A stretch of 58,518 bases of DNA from Anaerostipes sp. (GCA_028697725.1 JAQVEG010000012.1:1-58518); one strand, 5' to 3'. Positions 1 to 8,689 are shown, counted from the stretch's first letter. Numbers and translations: made by a program. Notes: generated by a model not told the origin, from the letters alone.

Positions 1-184
1 CAAAATAGTTTAAGACGCTTTTTTGATGAATTTTTAATTGCTTGGTGTGTTTGTGCCAGTCTATAAATTGAAATAAGTCGTAGGAATATGATTTTAGTGT
101 AAGGGGCGAGAGATTCCGTTCTATCTTCAATAAAGATAAAAAATGTTTGATTTGGCGTGTCTGTTGGTTATAAATAAAGATCAT
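1..184 (-). CDS. Tyrosine recombinase/integrase, N-terminal part (cut by window edge)
   Basis: Reading leftwards from an ATG at 184-182 there is an open frame of 61 codons with no stop before the window edge. The product begins MIFIYNQQTRQIKHFLSLLK and continues with ERNLSPLTLKSYSYDLFQF. This is the signature of the N-terminal SAM-like, core-binding domain of XerC/XerD-type recombinases: a helix, then an ER-LSP-T-SY-DL-F motif. A clear AGGAGG (complement of 190-195) lies 5 bases before the ATG. The catalytic domain with the R-H-R-Y residues is outside the window, so activity cannot be judged. It could be a host Xer protein, an element integrase or a phase-variation recombinase; its position divergent from a Wzz gene makes the last worth considering. 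Family call is fairly sure, role is not. Confidence 0.72.
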   Translation of the reverse strand, partial: MIFIYNQQTRQIKHFLSLLKIERNLSPLTLKSYSYDLFQFIDWHKHTKQLKIHQKSVLNYF

Positions 185-224
185 ATAGGCCTCCTATAAT
201 TTTGGATAAAAGGGTATCAGATAT

Positions 225-230
225 ATTATA
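225..230 (-). promoter_or_regulatory. -10 box of the recombinase gene
   Basis: The complement reads TATAAT, about 40 bases upstream of the recombinase ATG. A poor T-rich -35 (TTTTTT) sits 17 bases further upstream. Seen in sequence; promoter activity is inferred. Confidence 0.4.
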
Positions 231-263
231 GAAGAAATTTTTCTTACAAAAAATAGGAAAAAC

Positions 264-292
264 TTGCGCTAAGCTAAAGAATAGCGTACAAT
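264..292 (+). promoter_or_regulatory. Candidate promoter for the Wzz-type gene
   Basis: TTGCGC (264-269), 17-base spacer, TACAAT (287-292). An imperfect inverted pair CGCTA/TAGCG lies inside the spacer. The ATG at 337 follows after a 45-base leader with an AGGAG Shine-Dalgarno. Confidence 0.45.
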
Positions 293-336
293 ATTAAGAA
301 TTGTGGTTATTATAGAAATATTTAGGAGAAGATAGA

Positions 337-1839
337 ATGGAACAAAGATACACAGAGGAAATAGAAATCGATTTGTTAGATTTGATATATCATGTGGCAT
401 TAAAGTGGAAAATGATTCTAGTATGGATGATTCTGGGAGCTTTGGCCTTAGGTGGATTTAGTTTTTTGTCTAGTTATAAAGAGGCAGAACAACAGAAGAA
501 TTCACAGGTAGAAGTTTCTGCTGGGGATGTGCTGGAAAATGAGCAGAAGGAAGAGGTTTTGACTCTTTACAATCAAGTGAAGGGAGCACAGTATCTCATA
601 GATAATACACAAGAATATATGAGTGAGTCTGTGCTTATGAACTTAGATGTAAACAATGTAGTGTCTGGAGAGATTACTTATTTAATTAAGACTTCAGATG
701 TGACTAAGTTGTCGGCAATTGAATCGGCATACGAGAAGCTTTTGGTGAGAGATAACATTTTGAGTGAATTGACTCAAAAGGTGAATAAAGACATCAAAAG
801 TTATGGACTTAAGAAGAAGTTAGATCAGAAGTATGTAAAGGAATTGATTAGTGTTTCTGCTGGAGATAGAGAACAGAACGATGTAGATGGAACAAAAGTT
901 TATGTACAGAATAACATGCAGAATAACACACAAAGTATTTTATCAGTTTATGTTTATGGTGAAAATCAAAATTTCTGTGAGGCGGTAGCAGATACTTTAA
1001 TGAATCATATGTCTTCAGTTGAGAAGGAGATTAAAGATAAGGTTGGAGAGTATCGGTTAAGTTATATTACAAGTCGATACTCAAAGGGATATAGCGAGTA
1101 TGTATACACTGCCCAAAATAACAAGGTATCATCCCTTGCTGATAATCAGGGAAAGGTGAATAGTTTAGTTACTGCAGCTGGATTAGATGACAACCAAAAG
1201 GCATATCTAAAGGAGTTATTACAAGAAAGTAATTCTTCAGCAAAACAAGTAAAAAAACAAGTAGTTAAAACGCAGATAAAACCATCTGTGAGCAAAAAGT
1301 ATGTTTTAATCGGTGCAGTGTTAGGAGCATTTGCTATTTGTGCATATGTATTTGTTTTTTATCTTATAAGTGGAAGACTTCATACAGAAGATCAAGTAGA
1401 ATCTATTTATGGAATTAAGCAGTTAGGTGTGATAATAGAAGAGAAGAAGAAATCCGTAGATAGTTGGATTTATAGAATTTTCAAAGGTCGTCAAAGAAAG
1501 TTTGCTTATGATGAATCTTTTCATATGATTGAAGCAGGAATTAAGGTTGTTGTGGAGAAAAAGAAGTATCAGAGGGTGTTGCTGACTGGAAGTTATATGA
1601 ATGAAAAACAAGAGAAGTTTATTGATCATATGATGAAGGTCCTAATGGATGCTGGAATTGAAGTTATGAAGACACCATGTGTGTTGTATGATCCACAGGC
1701 TATGCTTGATATGGCAACAGCTGATGCAGTTGTATTGGTTGAGGAACTTGAGAAATCATTGAATTTAGATATAAGGAAAGAATTAGAAGTGTTTACACGA
1801 CAAGGTGTAGATGTGATTGGAACAGTAATATTTGAATAG
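337..1839 (+). CDS. Wzz-type chain-length/co-polymerase protein with degenerate BY-kinase-like C-terminus
   Basis: A 500-residue membrane protein of the polysaccharide co-polymerase (Wzz/CapA) family. These proteins control polymer length or export of surface polysaccharide. The N-terminus carries the Wzz start (EIDLLDLIYHVALKWK) followed by a membrane helix at about 24-46. A long extracytoplasmic, coiled-coil-rich part follows (about 47-320), then a second helix at about 322-346. The last 110 residues fold like the nucleotide-binding domain of bacterial tyrosine kinases (YQRVLLTGSY, then VVLVEE), but the Walker A lysine motif is absent. It is therefore probably a non-catalytic CapA/CapB-like fusion. 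No export or glycosyltransferase genes stand next to it. Expression is likely from the promoter at 264-292. A terminator follows directly. Confidence 0.75.
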   Translation: MEQRYTEEIEIDLLDLIYHVALKWKMILVWMILGALALGGFSFLSSYKEAEQQKNSQVEVSAGDVLENEQKEEVLTLYNQVKGAQYLIDNTQEYMSESVLMNLDVNNVVSGEITYLIKTSDVTKLSAIESAYEKLLVRDNILSELTQKVNKDIKSYGLKKKLDQKYVKELISVSAGDREQNDVDGTKVYVQNNMQNNTQSILSVYVYGENQNFCEAVADTLMNHMSSVEKEIKDKVGEYRLSYITSRYSKGYSEYVYTAQNNKVSSLADNQGKVNSLVTAAGLDDNQKAYLKELLQESNSSAKQVKKQVVKTQIKPSVSKKYVLIGAVLGAFAICAYVFVFYLISGRLHTEDQVESIYGIKQLGVIIEEKKKSVDSWIYRIFKGRQRKFAYDESFHMIEAGIKVVVEKKKYQRVLLTGSYMNEKQEKFIDHMMKVLMDAGIEVMKTPCVLYDPQAMLDMATADAVVLVEELEKSLNLDIRKELEVFTRQGVDVIGTVIFE

Positions 1840-1846
1840 GAAAGTA

Positions 1847-1885
1847 AAAAAAGGATTCAATTGAATAAAAATTGAATCCTTTTTT
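1847..1885. terminator. Bidirectional terminator between Wzz gene and pilin gene
   Basis: Perfect 16-bp stem (1847-1862 pairing with 1870-1885) with a 7-base loop. A-rich and T-rich flanks on both sides make it usable by both convergent genes. Confidence 0.88.
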
Positions 1886-1887
1886 GG

Positions 1888-2673
1888 TTATTTTGTATTT
1901 AATTTATGCCAATAAGCTTCATAGGTATAGGCGTCAGAAGATGAGTGATATGGCAAATATATATCATAATGACCATCTTTGTATCGAATGTCACCACCCT
2001 TGGAATCGCTATCTGGAGTGCTTACTTGAGATGCCAATTCTAAACATTGGTTGGATACTACCTCAGAAATATTTTGAGTCTTTGGGGTAAGATAAAATGA
2101 TGTTTTTACCCAGTAATATTTGCCATTGCAATAAAGAATGTCTTTATCGTTCATAAGAATTCCCCATTCATTTTCGCCATTGTCAAACAGTGTATCTACA
2201 TTGAAAGTGACAGGAAGAGCAATCTGTTTTCCATCTTGACCGGTAAAATAATAGGTTGTTTCGTCGCTTTTATTTGAATCGTCCGTAGAACTGTTTTCTT
2301 GGAAATTATATAATTCACTGTGTTGTGAACAACTTTGGTAATTCTTACAGTATACAACGGTGTATCCTTTGTTGGTATAGGTTAGATGAAGTAGATGACC
2401 GCTGGAAACCTCAATGTTGGATAGGATTCCATCTACTTCTGCTAGTTTCTTAATTTCATCAATACTAGGTGTATTTTTAAGACCATAGCTTTCAGAATAT
2501 AGTGTCTGAGCAGCCTCCACAGACTGTCTTGCCTCTACGAGAATACTTTTTTTCTTTGCCTTTTCCATATAGCCTGTTAGCGCAGGAATTAAAAGAGCAA
2601 TTAAAATTCCTAAAATTAAAAGGACAACGATTAATTCAACTAAAGTAAATCCCTTTTTTTTATGACATCCCAT
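1888..2673 (-). CDS. Type IV pilin-like prepilin
   Basis: A 261-residue protein whose start is a textbook class III signal: a short basic leader MGCHKKKG, then FTLVELIVVLLILGILIALL, with Glu at position 5 of the mature protein. Prepilin peptidase (PilD/ComC type) would cut after Gly8. The hydrophobic helix runs into a charged stretch (EKAKKKSILVEAR) typical of pilin alpha-1. The C-terminal half is a polar globular domain with four cysteines that I do not recognise. It may be a major or minor pilin or a competence pseudopilin. No assembly ATPase, platform protein or peptidase is present nearby, so the machinery must be encoded elsewhere. It has its own strong promoter and a good GGAGG 8 bases before the ATG. 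Confidence 0.85.
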   Translation of the reverse strand: MGCHKKKGFTLVELIVVLLILGILIALLIPALTGYMEKAKKKSILVEARQSVEAAQTLYSESYGLKNTPSIDEIKKLAEVDGILSNIEVSSGHLLHLTYTNKGYTVVYCKNYQSCSQHSELYNFQENSSTDDSNKSDETTYYFTGQDGKQIALPVTFNVDTLFDNGENEWGILMNDKDILYCNGKYYWVKTSFYLTPKTQNISEVVSNQCLELASQVSTPDSDSKGGDIRYKDGHYDIYLPYHSSSDAYTYEAYWHKLNTK

Positions 2674-2705
2674 AAAACCCCTCCTTTTTTGGTTGTCTTA
2701 CCTTT

Positions 2706-2734
2706 ATTGTACTTTTTCACGAGCATAGTGTCAA
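2706..2734 (-). promoter_or_regulatory. Strong sigma-A promoter of the pilin gene
   Basis: On the minus strand: TTGACA (complement of 2729-2734), 17-base spacer, TACAAT (complement of 2706-2711), about 33 bases before the pilin start. Confidence 0.75.
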
Positions 2735-2782
2735 TGTAGGAATACAGTAAGAGGGAGGGTTCTGTTTATGGGAAAATTATGC

Positions 2783-2788
2783 TACAAT
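2783..2788 (+). promoter_or_regulatory. -10 element for the GT2-LrgAB operon
   Basis: TACAAT at 2783-2788 with a weak TTCTGT 17 bases upstream; the ATG at 2825 follows. No other promoter is evident before 6611, so the next six genes may be one transcript. Confidence 0.45.
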
Positions 2789-2824
2789 AAATTAAACTAG
2801 AATAGAAAGAGCAGAGGAGAAGCG

Positions 2825-3751
2825 ATGTTATCAATTGTATTACCTTCATATAATGAAGAAGCCAATATAGAAAAAGTAACAGATGTTATTTTGTCTTTAA
2901 TGAAAAAAGAAAATATAGAGGTGGAATTAATTTTTATAGATGATGGATCAACAGATGCAACATGGAAGAAGATTTGTCTTATGTCAAAAGAATATTCACA
3001 GGTTGTGGGAATAACGTTTTCAAGGAATTTTGGTAAGGAAGCAGCTCTTGCCGCTGGTTTAGATTATGCGAAGGGAGATTGTGTTGCTGTGATGGATTGT
3101 GATCTTCAGCATCCACCGGAAACATTAACGCAAATGTATCACCTATGGGAAGATGGATTCCAGGTTGTGGAAGGAATTAAGTCCAGCAGAGGAAAAGAGG
3201 GTATAATTTATAAGCTATTTGCAAAAACTTTCTATAAATTAATTAGCAATGCAACAGGAATCGATATGTCAAAAGCATCGGATTTCAAGTTGCTGGATCG
3301 TAAAGTTGTGGATGAGTATTGTAAGCTTCCAGAGAGGAATATATTTTTTAGGGCATTATCATCGTGGGTAGGATTTAAGACTACTTATGTGGAGTTTGAT
3401 GTCCAAGAACGAGAAGCAGGGGAATCAAAATGGTCTTTCAAATCCCTTGTAAAATATGCGATTAATGGAATTGCATCATTTAGTTCTTCAATTATGCAGG
3501 TTGTTACCGCATGTGGAATCATTTTTTTTGTATTTGCGGTGATTTTAGGAATACAGTCTCTTGTAAAATATTTTATGGGACACTCTGTTGAGGGATTTAC
3601 TACAGTTATTCTTCTTGTTCTTTTGACGGGAAGTATTCTTATGTTTAGTCTTGGAGTGATTGGATATTATATTTCAAAAATATATGATGAGATTAAAATG
3701 CGCCCTAAATATATTGTTTCAGAAGTAGTGAAGACGAAGGAGCGAAGTTAG
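2825..3751 (+). CDS. Family 2 glycosyltransferase, GtrB/DPM1-like membrane enzyme
   Basis: A 308-residue GT-A enzyme predicted to move a sugar from a nucleotide donor to undecaprenyl phosphate or a similar lipid. Visible motifs are the start LSIVLPSYNEEANI, the donor-binding DDGSTDATW, the metal-binding MDCDLQHPPET and an EREAGESKWS acceptor-side motif. Two membrane helices at the C-terminus (about 226-250 and 260-285) match the GtrB/ArnC/YfdH architecture. It starts a run of closely spaced genes; the next ATG follows its stop codon directly. The exact sugar is not readable from sequence. Confidence 0.85.
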   Translation: MLSIVLPSYNEEANIEKVTDVILSLMKKENIEVELIFIDDGSTDATWKKICLMSKEYSQVVGITFSRNFGKEAALAAGLDYAKGDCVAVMDCDLQHPPETLTQMYHLWEDGFQVVEGIKSSRGKEGIIYKLFAKTFYKLISNATGIDMSKASDFKLLDRKVVDEYCKLPERNIFFRALSSWVGFKTTYVEFDVQEREAGESKWSFKSLVKYAINGIASFSSSIMQVVTACGIIFFVFAVILGIQSLVKYFMGHSVEGFTTVILLVLLTGSILMFSLGVIGYYISKIYDEIKMRPKYIVSEVVKTKERS

Positions 3752-4111
3752 ATGAAATTTATGAAGCAGTTTGCAATCATTTTATTGATTAGTTTCTTGG
3801 GAGAGTGTGCCAGGGAACTGTTGCCGCTGCCAGTACCGGCAAGTATTTATGGACTTGTATTTATGTTGACGGCATTGATGACAGGAATTGTTAAGACAGA
3901 AGATGTGAATCGTGCTGGAATGTTTTTAATTGAAACTATGCCAATGATGTTTATTCCGGCAGCAGTGGGAATTATGGCTGCATGGAATGTATTTCGGCCA
4001 ATTTGTGGACCGGTGGTCATCACCATTGTGGTTTCCACAATTTTAGTCATGGGAGTTTCAGGATTGGTAACGCAGCAGATGATTCGTTGGAATGAGAGGA
4101 AGCGTAAGTGA
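3752..4111 (+). CDS. lrgA: CidA/LrgA family holin-like membrane protein
   Basis: A 119-residue protein with four predicted membrane helices and the family pattern LLPLPVPASIYGL, followed by MPMMFIPAAVGIM. CidA/LrgA proteins influence murein hydrolase release and, with LrgB partners, have been linked to pyruvate or other small-metabolite transport. The start codon touches the preceding stop, and its own stop overlaps the GTG start of the LrgB gene, so the pair is translationally coupled. Length is normal for the family. Confidence 0.9.
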   Translation: MKFMKQFAIILLISFLGECARELLPLPVPASIYGLVFMLTALMTGIVKTEDVNRAGMFLIETMPMMFIPAAVGIMAAWNVFRPICGPVVITIVVSTILVMGVSGLVTQQMIRWNERKRK

Positions 4112-4800
4112 GAGACATCATAAGTAATTCTAGTTTTTTTGGCGTGATGATAAGTGTGTTAAGTTATGAGCTTGGCTTATACTTAAAGAAGAAATACAAA
4201 TGGGCAATTTTAAATCCGTTGTTAATTTCAATTGTTGTTATTATTTTATTTTTAGCTGTATTTCGCATAAAATATGATGATTTTAATGAAGGTGCAAAAT
4301 ATTTAAGCTATCTTTTAACGCCAGCTACGGTGTGTCTGGCGATTCCTTTATATGAACAAATTCAATTGCTAAAAGATAATTGGAAAGCGATTTTGGCAGG
4401 GATTTTAGCAGGAGTTATAACTACAATGTGTACGGTTCTGGCATTTGCAGTTATGTTTCATTTTACTCATGAAGAATATGTAACCATGCTTCCAAAGTCT
4501 ATTACCACCGCAATTGGGATGGGATTATCGCAGGAAATGGGTGGAATTGTAACGATTACAGTTGTATCCATTATTATTACTGGAGTTTTTGGAAATATGA
4601 TTGCAGATATTGTGTTTAAAGTATTTCAAATTCATAATCCAATTGCAAAAGGCATTGGACTTGGCTCGTCAGCCCATGCAATCGGAACGGCAAAAGCAAT
4701 GGAAATGGGAGAGATTGAGGGAGCCATGAGCAGTCTGTCAATTGCAGTCACAGGGCTTATGAGTGTTATATTCGCAGCAATATTTGCAGGAATTATATAG
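4108..4800 (+). CDS. lrgB: CidB/LrgB family membrane protein
   Basis: A 230-residue polytopic protein of the LrgB/CidB family, the usual partner of LrgA. Recognisable stretches are NPLLISIVV near the N-terminus, TPATVCLAIPLYEQ, PKSITTAIGMGLSQEMGG and the C-terminal GLGSSAHAIGTAKAMEMGE, all family hallmarks. It starts with GTG inside the last codons of lrgA (GTGA overlap). I would have chosen no other start, because the N-terminus already matches the family beginning. Confidence 0.92.
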   Translation: MRDIISNSSFFGVMISVLSYELGLYLKKKYKWAILNPLLISIVVIILFLAVFRIKYDDFNEGAKYLSYLLTPATVCLAIPLYEQIQLLKDNWKAILAGILAGVITTMCTVLAFAVMFHFTHEEYVTMLPKSITTAIGMGLSQEMGGIVTITVVSIIITGVFGNMIADIVFKVFQIHNPIAKGIGLGSSAHAIGTAKAMEMGEIEGAMSSLSIAVTGLMSVIFAAIFAGII

Positions 4801-4811
4801 GAGGCAGAATC

Positions 4812-5423
4812 GTGGTTATTACAATAGCAAGAGAATGTGGAAGTGGTGGACATGCTGTAGCAAGTAGTCTTGCCAAAGATTTTGGAATTGAGCTGTTTGA
4901 TAAGAGAAGATTAATGGAAGAGGCAAAGGCACTTCATCAGTATGAGGAGAATCGTAATTTTATTGATGAAACACCCATAAACAGTCTCCTTTACAGCCTT
5001 GCATTAGGATATGGAGACGACAGTCTCCAGAAACGTTCTTTTCAATTGGTAAAAGAGATGACAGCAAAAAAAGATCTGGTTATCATTGGTCATTGTTCTA
5101 ATTATATTTTCAAAGATGAAGAGGATGTGACTACTATTTTTATTCATGCAGACGAGGAAATAAGAATTCAAAGACTCATGAAAAAGCATGAGTTAAATGA
5201 AAAGAAGGCAAGGGAATTAATGAAAAAGTATGATGATCGAAGAGCCTCCTTTCAAAAATATTGTACAGGACAACATTGGGGAATTGCAAAGCACTATCAG
5301 TTAACCATTGATTCTGGACACATTGGGATTAAGGGAACCGTGAAGATGATTAAACAATACATAGAATATAAAAAGAACATTTTACAGGAGGATAAGGATG
5401 AAGTACAAGGCAATTATATTTGA
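4812..5423 (+). CDS. Cytidylate kinase-like protein
   Basis: A 203-residue protein of the cytidylate-kinase-like family common in Clostridia. The N-terminal P-loop region reads ITIARECGSGGHAVASSLA, followed by an FDKRRLMEEA segment. It differs from true Cmk, and its nucleotide substrate is unknown. Translation starts at GTG 4812 after a GGAGG seven bases upstream. Its 3' end overlaps the following HAD gene by 26 bases, which indicates coupling within the operon. Confidence 0.8.
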   Translation: MVITIARECGSGGHAVASSLAKDFGIELFDKRRLMEEAKALHQYEENRNFIDETPINSLLYSLALGYGDDSLQKRSFQLVKEMTAKKDLVIIGHCSNYIFKDEEDVTTIFIHADEEIRIQRLMKKHELNEKKARELMKKYDDRRASFQKYCTGQHWGIAKHYQLTIDSGHIGIKGTVKMIKQYIEYKKNILQEDKDEVQGNYI

Positions 5424-6042
5424 TATGGACGGAACGATTTTAAATACATTAGATGACCTTAAGGACAGTTTGAATGTTGTGTTAAAGAAGAATCAGTATC
5501 CCCTTAGAAGTATGGAGGAGGTTCGCAGCTTTGTTGGAAATGGGATTCAAAAGTTAATCGAAAGAGCTGTACCAGAAGGCATTTCCCAAGATGATCTAAA
5601 CCGCGTGTATATGGAGTTTAAAGCATATTATCAAGAGCATTGTGCTATAAAAACAAAACCATATGACGGGATTTTAGAACTTTTAAAGGAGTTAAAAGAA
5701 AAGGGGTATTTGACTGCTGTTGTTTCAAATAAGGCAGATGATGCAGTGCAAGATCTTTGTAAGGAGTATTTTCCAGGGCTGTTTCATTGTGCATTAGGGG
5801 AAAAGGAAGAAATCCGAAAGAAGCCGGCACCAGATTCTGTGTTTGCTACATTAAAGGAGTTAAAGGTAGAAGCCAAAGACGCTGTTTATATTGGAGATTC
5901 AGAAGTAGACTTTGCAACAGCACAAAACGCAAAGTTAGATCACATTATTGTACGATGGGGATTTCGAGATGAGGATTTCTTAAGGAAGCAGGGGGCAACT
6001 GTTTTTGTATCCCAGCCGGAAGAAATTCTTAAATTAATATAA
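5398..6042 (+). CDS. HAD hydrolase, phosphoglycolate phosphatase-like
   Basis: A 214-residue HAD-superfamily phosphatase of the Gph/PgmB-like subfamily. Motif I is FDMDGTILNT with the nucleophile and acid/base aspartates. A helical cap follows, motif II lies in TAVVSNKADDAV, the motif III lysine is in EIRKKPAPD, and motif IV is YIGDSEVDFATA. These enzymes hydrolyse small phosphorylated metabolites such as phosphoglycolate; the in vivo substrate is not fixed by sequence. The start lies within the upstream gene and is preceded by AGGAGGATAAGG. Confidence 0.85.
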   Translation: MKYKAIIFDMDGTILNTLDDLKDSLNVVLKKNQYPLRSMEEVRSFVGNGIQKLIERAVPEGISQDDLNRVYMEFKAYYQEHCAIKTKPYDGILELLKELKEKGYLTAVVSNKADDAVQDLCKEYFPGLFHCALGEKEEIRKKPAPDSVFATLKELKVEAKDAVYIGDSEVDFATAQNAKLDHIIVRWGFRDEDFLRKQGATVFVSQPEEILKLI

Positions 6043-6059
6043 ATACAGAAAGGACAATT

Positions 6060-6611
6060 ATGAAAAAAATATTACTAATATTAGCGTTTACGGTAACTGG
6101 ATGCATCCTTACGTTGACAGCATGCCCAACGGTTTCGTATGCCTATACACAAGAAGAGATTAATCAAGCGAAAGCATGGCTTTCTGCACATGGATATGCA
6201 CCCACGAGAGCAGGAGCTGAGCAGGCTTATGCGGACTATAAAAAGGGAAAGTGGAACGATCAAGGAGAGGCAGTGACGGAGGAGCCTAAGGAGAAGAGTG
6301 ATTCTAAGAAGAAATCCACCACTGAAAAATCAAAAAATACAGATTCTAAAAATGAGGAAGAAACAATTGCGATGGTTAAGGCTCTAGGTGAGGTGGTTTC
6401 CTCTGAGACAAAGGTGTCTAAAAAGACGACCGAAACAACCACAGAAAAACAAAGCAAAGAAGAGCTTGCACAGCAAAAAAAGAAAGTAGAAAAACAAAAA
6501 AAAGAAGCACAAAAAAGAAAGAGACATCAGCAACGAATTTACATAGGAGTTGGAGGAGCTGGTGTAATATTTTTAATTATTTTATTTTTTGTACTTAAGA
6601 AGAGAATGTAA
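6060..6611 (+). CDS. Small exported, C-terminally anchored lysine-rich protein
   Basis: A 183-residue protein I do not recognise. It has an N-terminal signal sequence (about 1-28; TVSYAYTQ is a plausible cleavage area). A short conserved-looking module (ITQEEINQAKAWL... region, about 30-65) contains QAKAWLSAHGYAPTRAGAEQ. A long charged linker rich in Lys, Glu, Ser and Thr (about 70-155) follows, then a C-terminal membrane helix (about 160-180) and KKRM. This layout suggests a protein tethered in the membrane with the linker outside. TGCILTLTAC is not a clean lipobox. It closes the operon before a strong terminator. Confidence 0.6.
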   Translation: MKKILLILAFTVTGCILTLTACPTVSYAYTQEEINQAKAWLSAHGYAPTRAGAEQAYADYKKGKWNDQGEAVTEEPKEKSDSKKKSTTEKSKNTDSKNEEETIAMVKALGEVVSSETKVSKKTTETTTEKQSKEELAQQKKKVEKQKKEAQKRKRHQQRIYIGVGGAGVIFLIILFFVLKKRM

Positions 6612-6622
6612 AAGACAATAAG

Positions 6623-6668
6623 AATCCTGGAGAAAATAGCGTGATATTTTCTCCGGGATTTTCTTTTA
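6623..6668 (+). terminator. Rho-independent terminator
   Basis: 16-bp stem (6623-6638 with 6645-6660, one G-U pair), 6-base loop, followed by TTTCTTTT. It ends the 2825-6611 operon and lies at the 3' side of the convergent PRD regulator gene. Confidence 0.85.
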
Positions 6669-8654
6669 TAATAAGTTCAACTCTTCTAAATGAATTAATC
6701 GATAAACTTCTTCTACCGTCTTTGCCTGATCTATATGTTGAAATAGAGTAGGACTGGAAGCCAGTTTAATAATATCTATAATCTTATCATAGTTTTTCTC
6801 AATATCAGATGCAATAAAAGTGAAAATATATTGCACTGGATCATTTAATTTATTTCCAAAACAAATTGGTTCTTTTAACCGTGTAAATGAAGCGGAAAAT
6901 GAAATAGACTTAGATTCTATATTTGCATGTGCCAAAGCAACTCTTGGCCAAAAAACAAAATATGCACCATTATTTTCTACATTACTAATCATAAGTTCAA
7001 TGTAATTTTGATCAATTAGATTCTTGCTTTTTAATACATTGCCACTTTGAGAAAGGGCATTTCTCCAAGAACTGGCCTCAACGTCAAGAGATACATAGTC
7101 AGGAGAAAGAATAATCATTGATTTCTCGGTGGACTTAAACTTTGAAGCGGATTTTTTATTTAGAAGATTGTCCTCTTTTTTCTTGATTTCATATATCTTG
7201 TTCTGAATTTGTGTCAAATCTGAATGAGACAGAACAGGAGAAACAGACACGATTGGAAGTGTTGTTTTCACAGGCTGTTCAACTGTAATAATTAAATCCG
7301 GCGGTGTATTGGCATGAGACATATAGCTTTCGTATTCAAAGGAAGGTATCATGTCGATATTTTTTACATTGCAGTAATAGTTTAATTTATTTGTAATATA
7401 TGAAGTCGTTGAGTTTGAATCACAAACTAAAAGAATCAGAAGTTCATGCTGTTCTGACAATATTTTGGATACGGCAGCCGCAATGTGCATGACAAGAAAA
7501 CCAACTTCACTTTGATTGTAAATTCGATGAAAACTCTGCTCTAAAATATACAGATTATTTTTAATGGATTGACAAATCTTAGGATAATTTTCTTCTAAAT
7601 CTTTGAATATACTCTGGTCAAAACTAGTGTTTCGTTCAATAAGGGAAAAGAAACTCTTGATATGAAGGGATAACTGGGTATATAAGCTATTGTCATCGGT
7701 AAGGTTCATTTTTAAATCGTGTGAAATATTAACTAAAAATGCGTGGATAATGGCATTGGATGGAATGGAACCAAGGGGAGACTGAGGCTGTGAGATTAGG
7801 GATAAATCTTCTAAATAGGAAGCGAAAAAATGTATTTCCTCAATTGGAACTTCGATTAAAAAAAGTTTACTTAACCGACGATATAGGCTTTCGCTTGCAG
7901 TTATGGAATGTGTAGACAAATTACAGGGGAAATTGGAAATAAAATGCTTTTCTTTGATGCGGTCAATGATAATCGCTAAAATCCAAAGCAATTGATAAAA
8001 CTGATAATCCTTAATTGTAATATTGTTCTCTTTTTGCCAATTTAGCAAAATAGGAAACAACTGTTTACGGAATAATTTCATGTTATATTTCTTCGTCACC
8101 CAAAAATTAATGCCGGGAAAAGAGGAATTGTTCTCAGAGGTGTTGAGAAAGGCAAAGAAAATATTGATGAGATAATCTCGGCGATAAATCTCTGTTGCAT
8201 CTACTTGGTAACCTTGTGTGCTTGCCTGCAATATGACACCTATATTTGCAAGATCCTTTGCAACTACTTTCATATCAGAAAGGCATGTCTTTTTACTAAT
8301 ATCCAAGGAGTAAATAAAGTTTGATGTGGATACAATATCCTGCTTAAATAAGAGTATTTTCATGATGGTAATTCGTTCTTCGCTAGAAAAGTGATAGTCA
8401 CTTAATGGACGAGAGAAATACTTTTCTCGAATTAATTGAAGTTCATAGAAGGAACTGTCTAATTGAAGTGAATTATCTGGAGTTACCTGAATGGTATGAA
8501 AATCATGTTCCGTTAAGAAGTCATTAATATCAGCAATATAGTTGCTGACAGAACGCTTCCCAACTTCAAGTATTTTGCTTAGTTCATCATAGGTAAATTG
8601 TTTCTTTTCATAGGATGTAAATAGTGTTATAAGTTGAAATTGTTTCTGATTCAT
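6666..8654 (-). CDS. PRD-domain transcriptional regulator with EIIB and EIIA domains (MtlR/BglG type)
   Basis: A 662-residue multidomain regulator. In order: N-terminal winged helices (residues 1-60 with DELSKILEVGKRSVSNYIADI, and a second HTH near 85-150), two PTS regulation domains, a galactitol-type EIIB-like domain whose cysteine sits in LLILLVCDSNST, and a C-terminal EIIA domain with the phosphorylatable histidine in VALAHANIES. Such proteins sense PTS phosphorylation state and activate the linked sugar operon. It is divergent from the E1-PTS-RLP cluster, with about 200 bases of shared promoter DNA, so that cluster is its likely target. An RBS with AGGAGG precedes the ATG. Confidence 0.88.
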   Translation of the reverse strand: MNQKQFQLITLFTSYEKKQFTYDELSKILEVGKRSVSNYIADINDFLTEHDFHTIQVTPDNSLQLDSSFYELQLIREKYFSRPLSDYHFSSEERITIMKILLFKQDIVSTSNFIYSLDISKKTCLSDMKVVAKDLANIGVILQASTQGYQVDATEIYRRDYLINIFFAFLNTSENNSSFPGINFWVTKKYNMKLFRKQLFPILLNWQKENNITIKDYQFYQLLWILAIIIDRIKEKHFISNFPCNLSTHSITASESLYRRLSKLFLIEVPIEEIHFFASYLEDLSLISQPQSPLGSIPSNAIIHAFLVNISHDLKMNLTDDNSLYTQLSLHIKSFFSLIERNTSFDQSIFKDLEENYPKICQSIKNNLYILEQSFHRIYNQSEVGFLVMHIAAAVSKILSEQHELLILLVCDSNSTTSYITNKLNYYCNVKNIDMIPSFEYESYMSHANTPPDLIITVEQPVKTTLPIVSVSPVLSHSDLTQIQNKIYEIKKKEDNLLNKKSASKFKSTEKSMIILSPDYVSLDVEASSWRNALSQSGNVLKSKNLIDQNYIELMISNVENNGAYFVFWPRVALAHANIESKSISFSASFTRLKEPICFGNKLNDPVQYIFTFIASDIEKNYDKIIDIIKLASSPTLFQHIDQAKTVEEVYRLIHLEELNLL

Positions 8655-8689
8655 AATCTGACGCCTCCTTTGATAACTTTAAGTATAAA

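Noticed and set aside
1872..2090. 72-residue plus-strand frame
   Set aside because: Shadow of the pilin gene, beginning inside the terminator.
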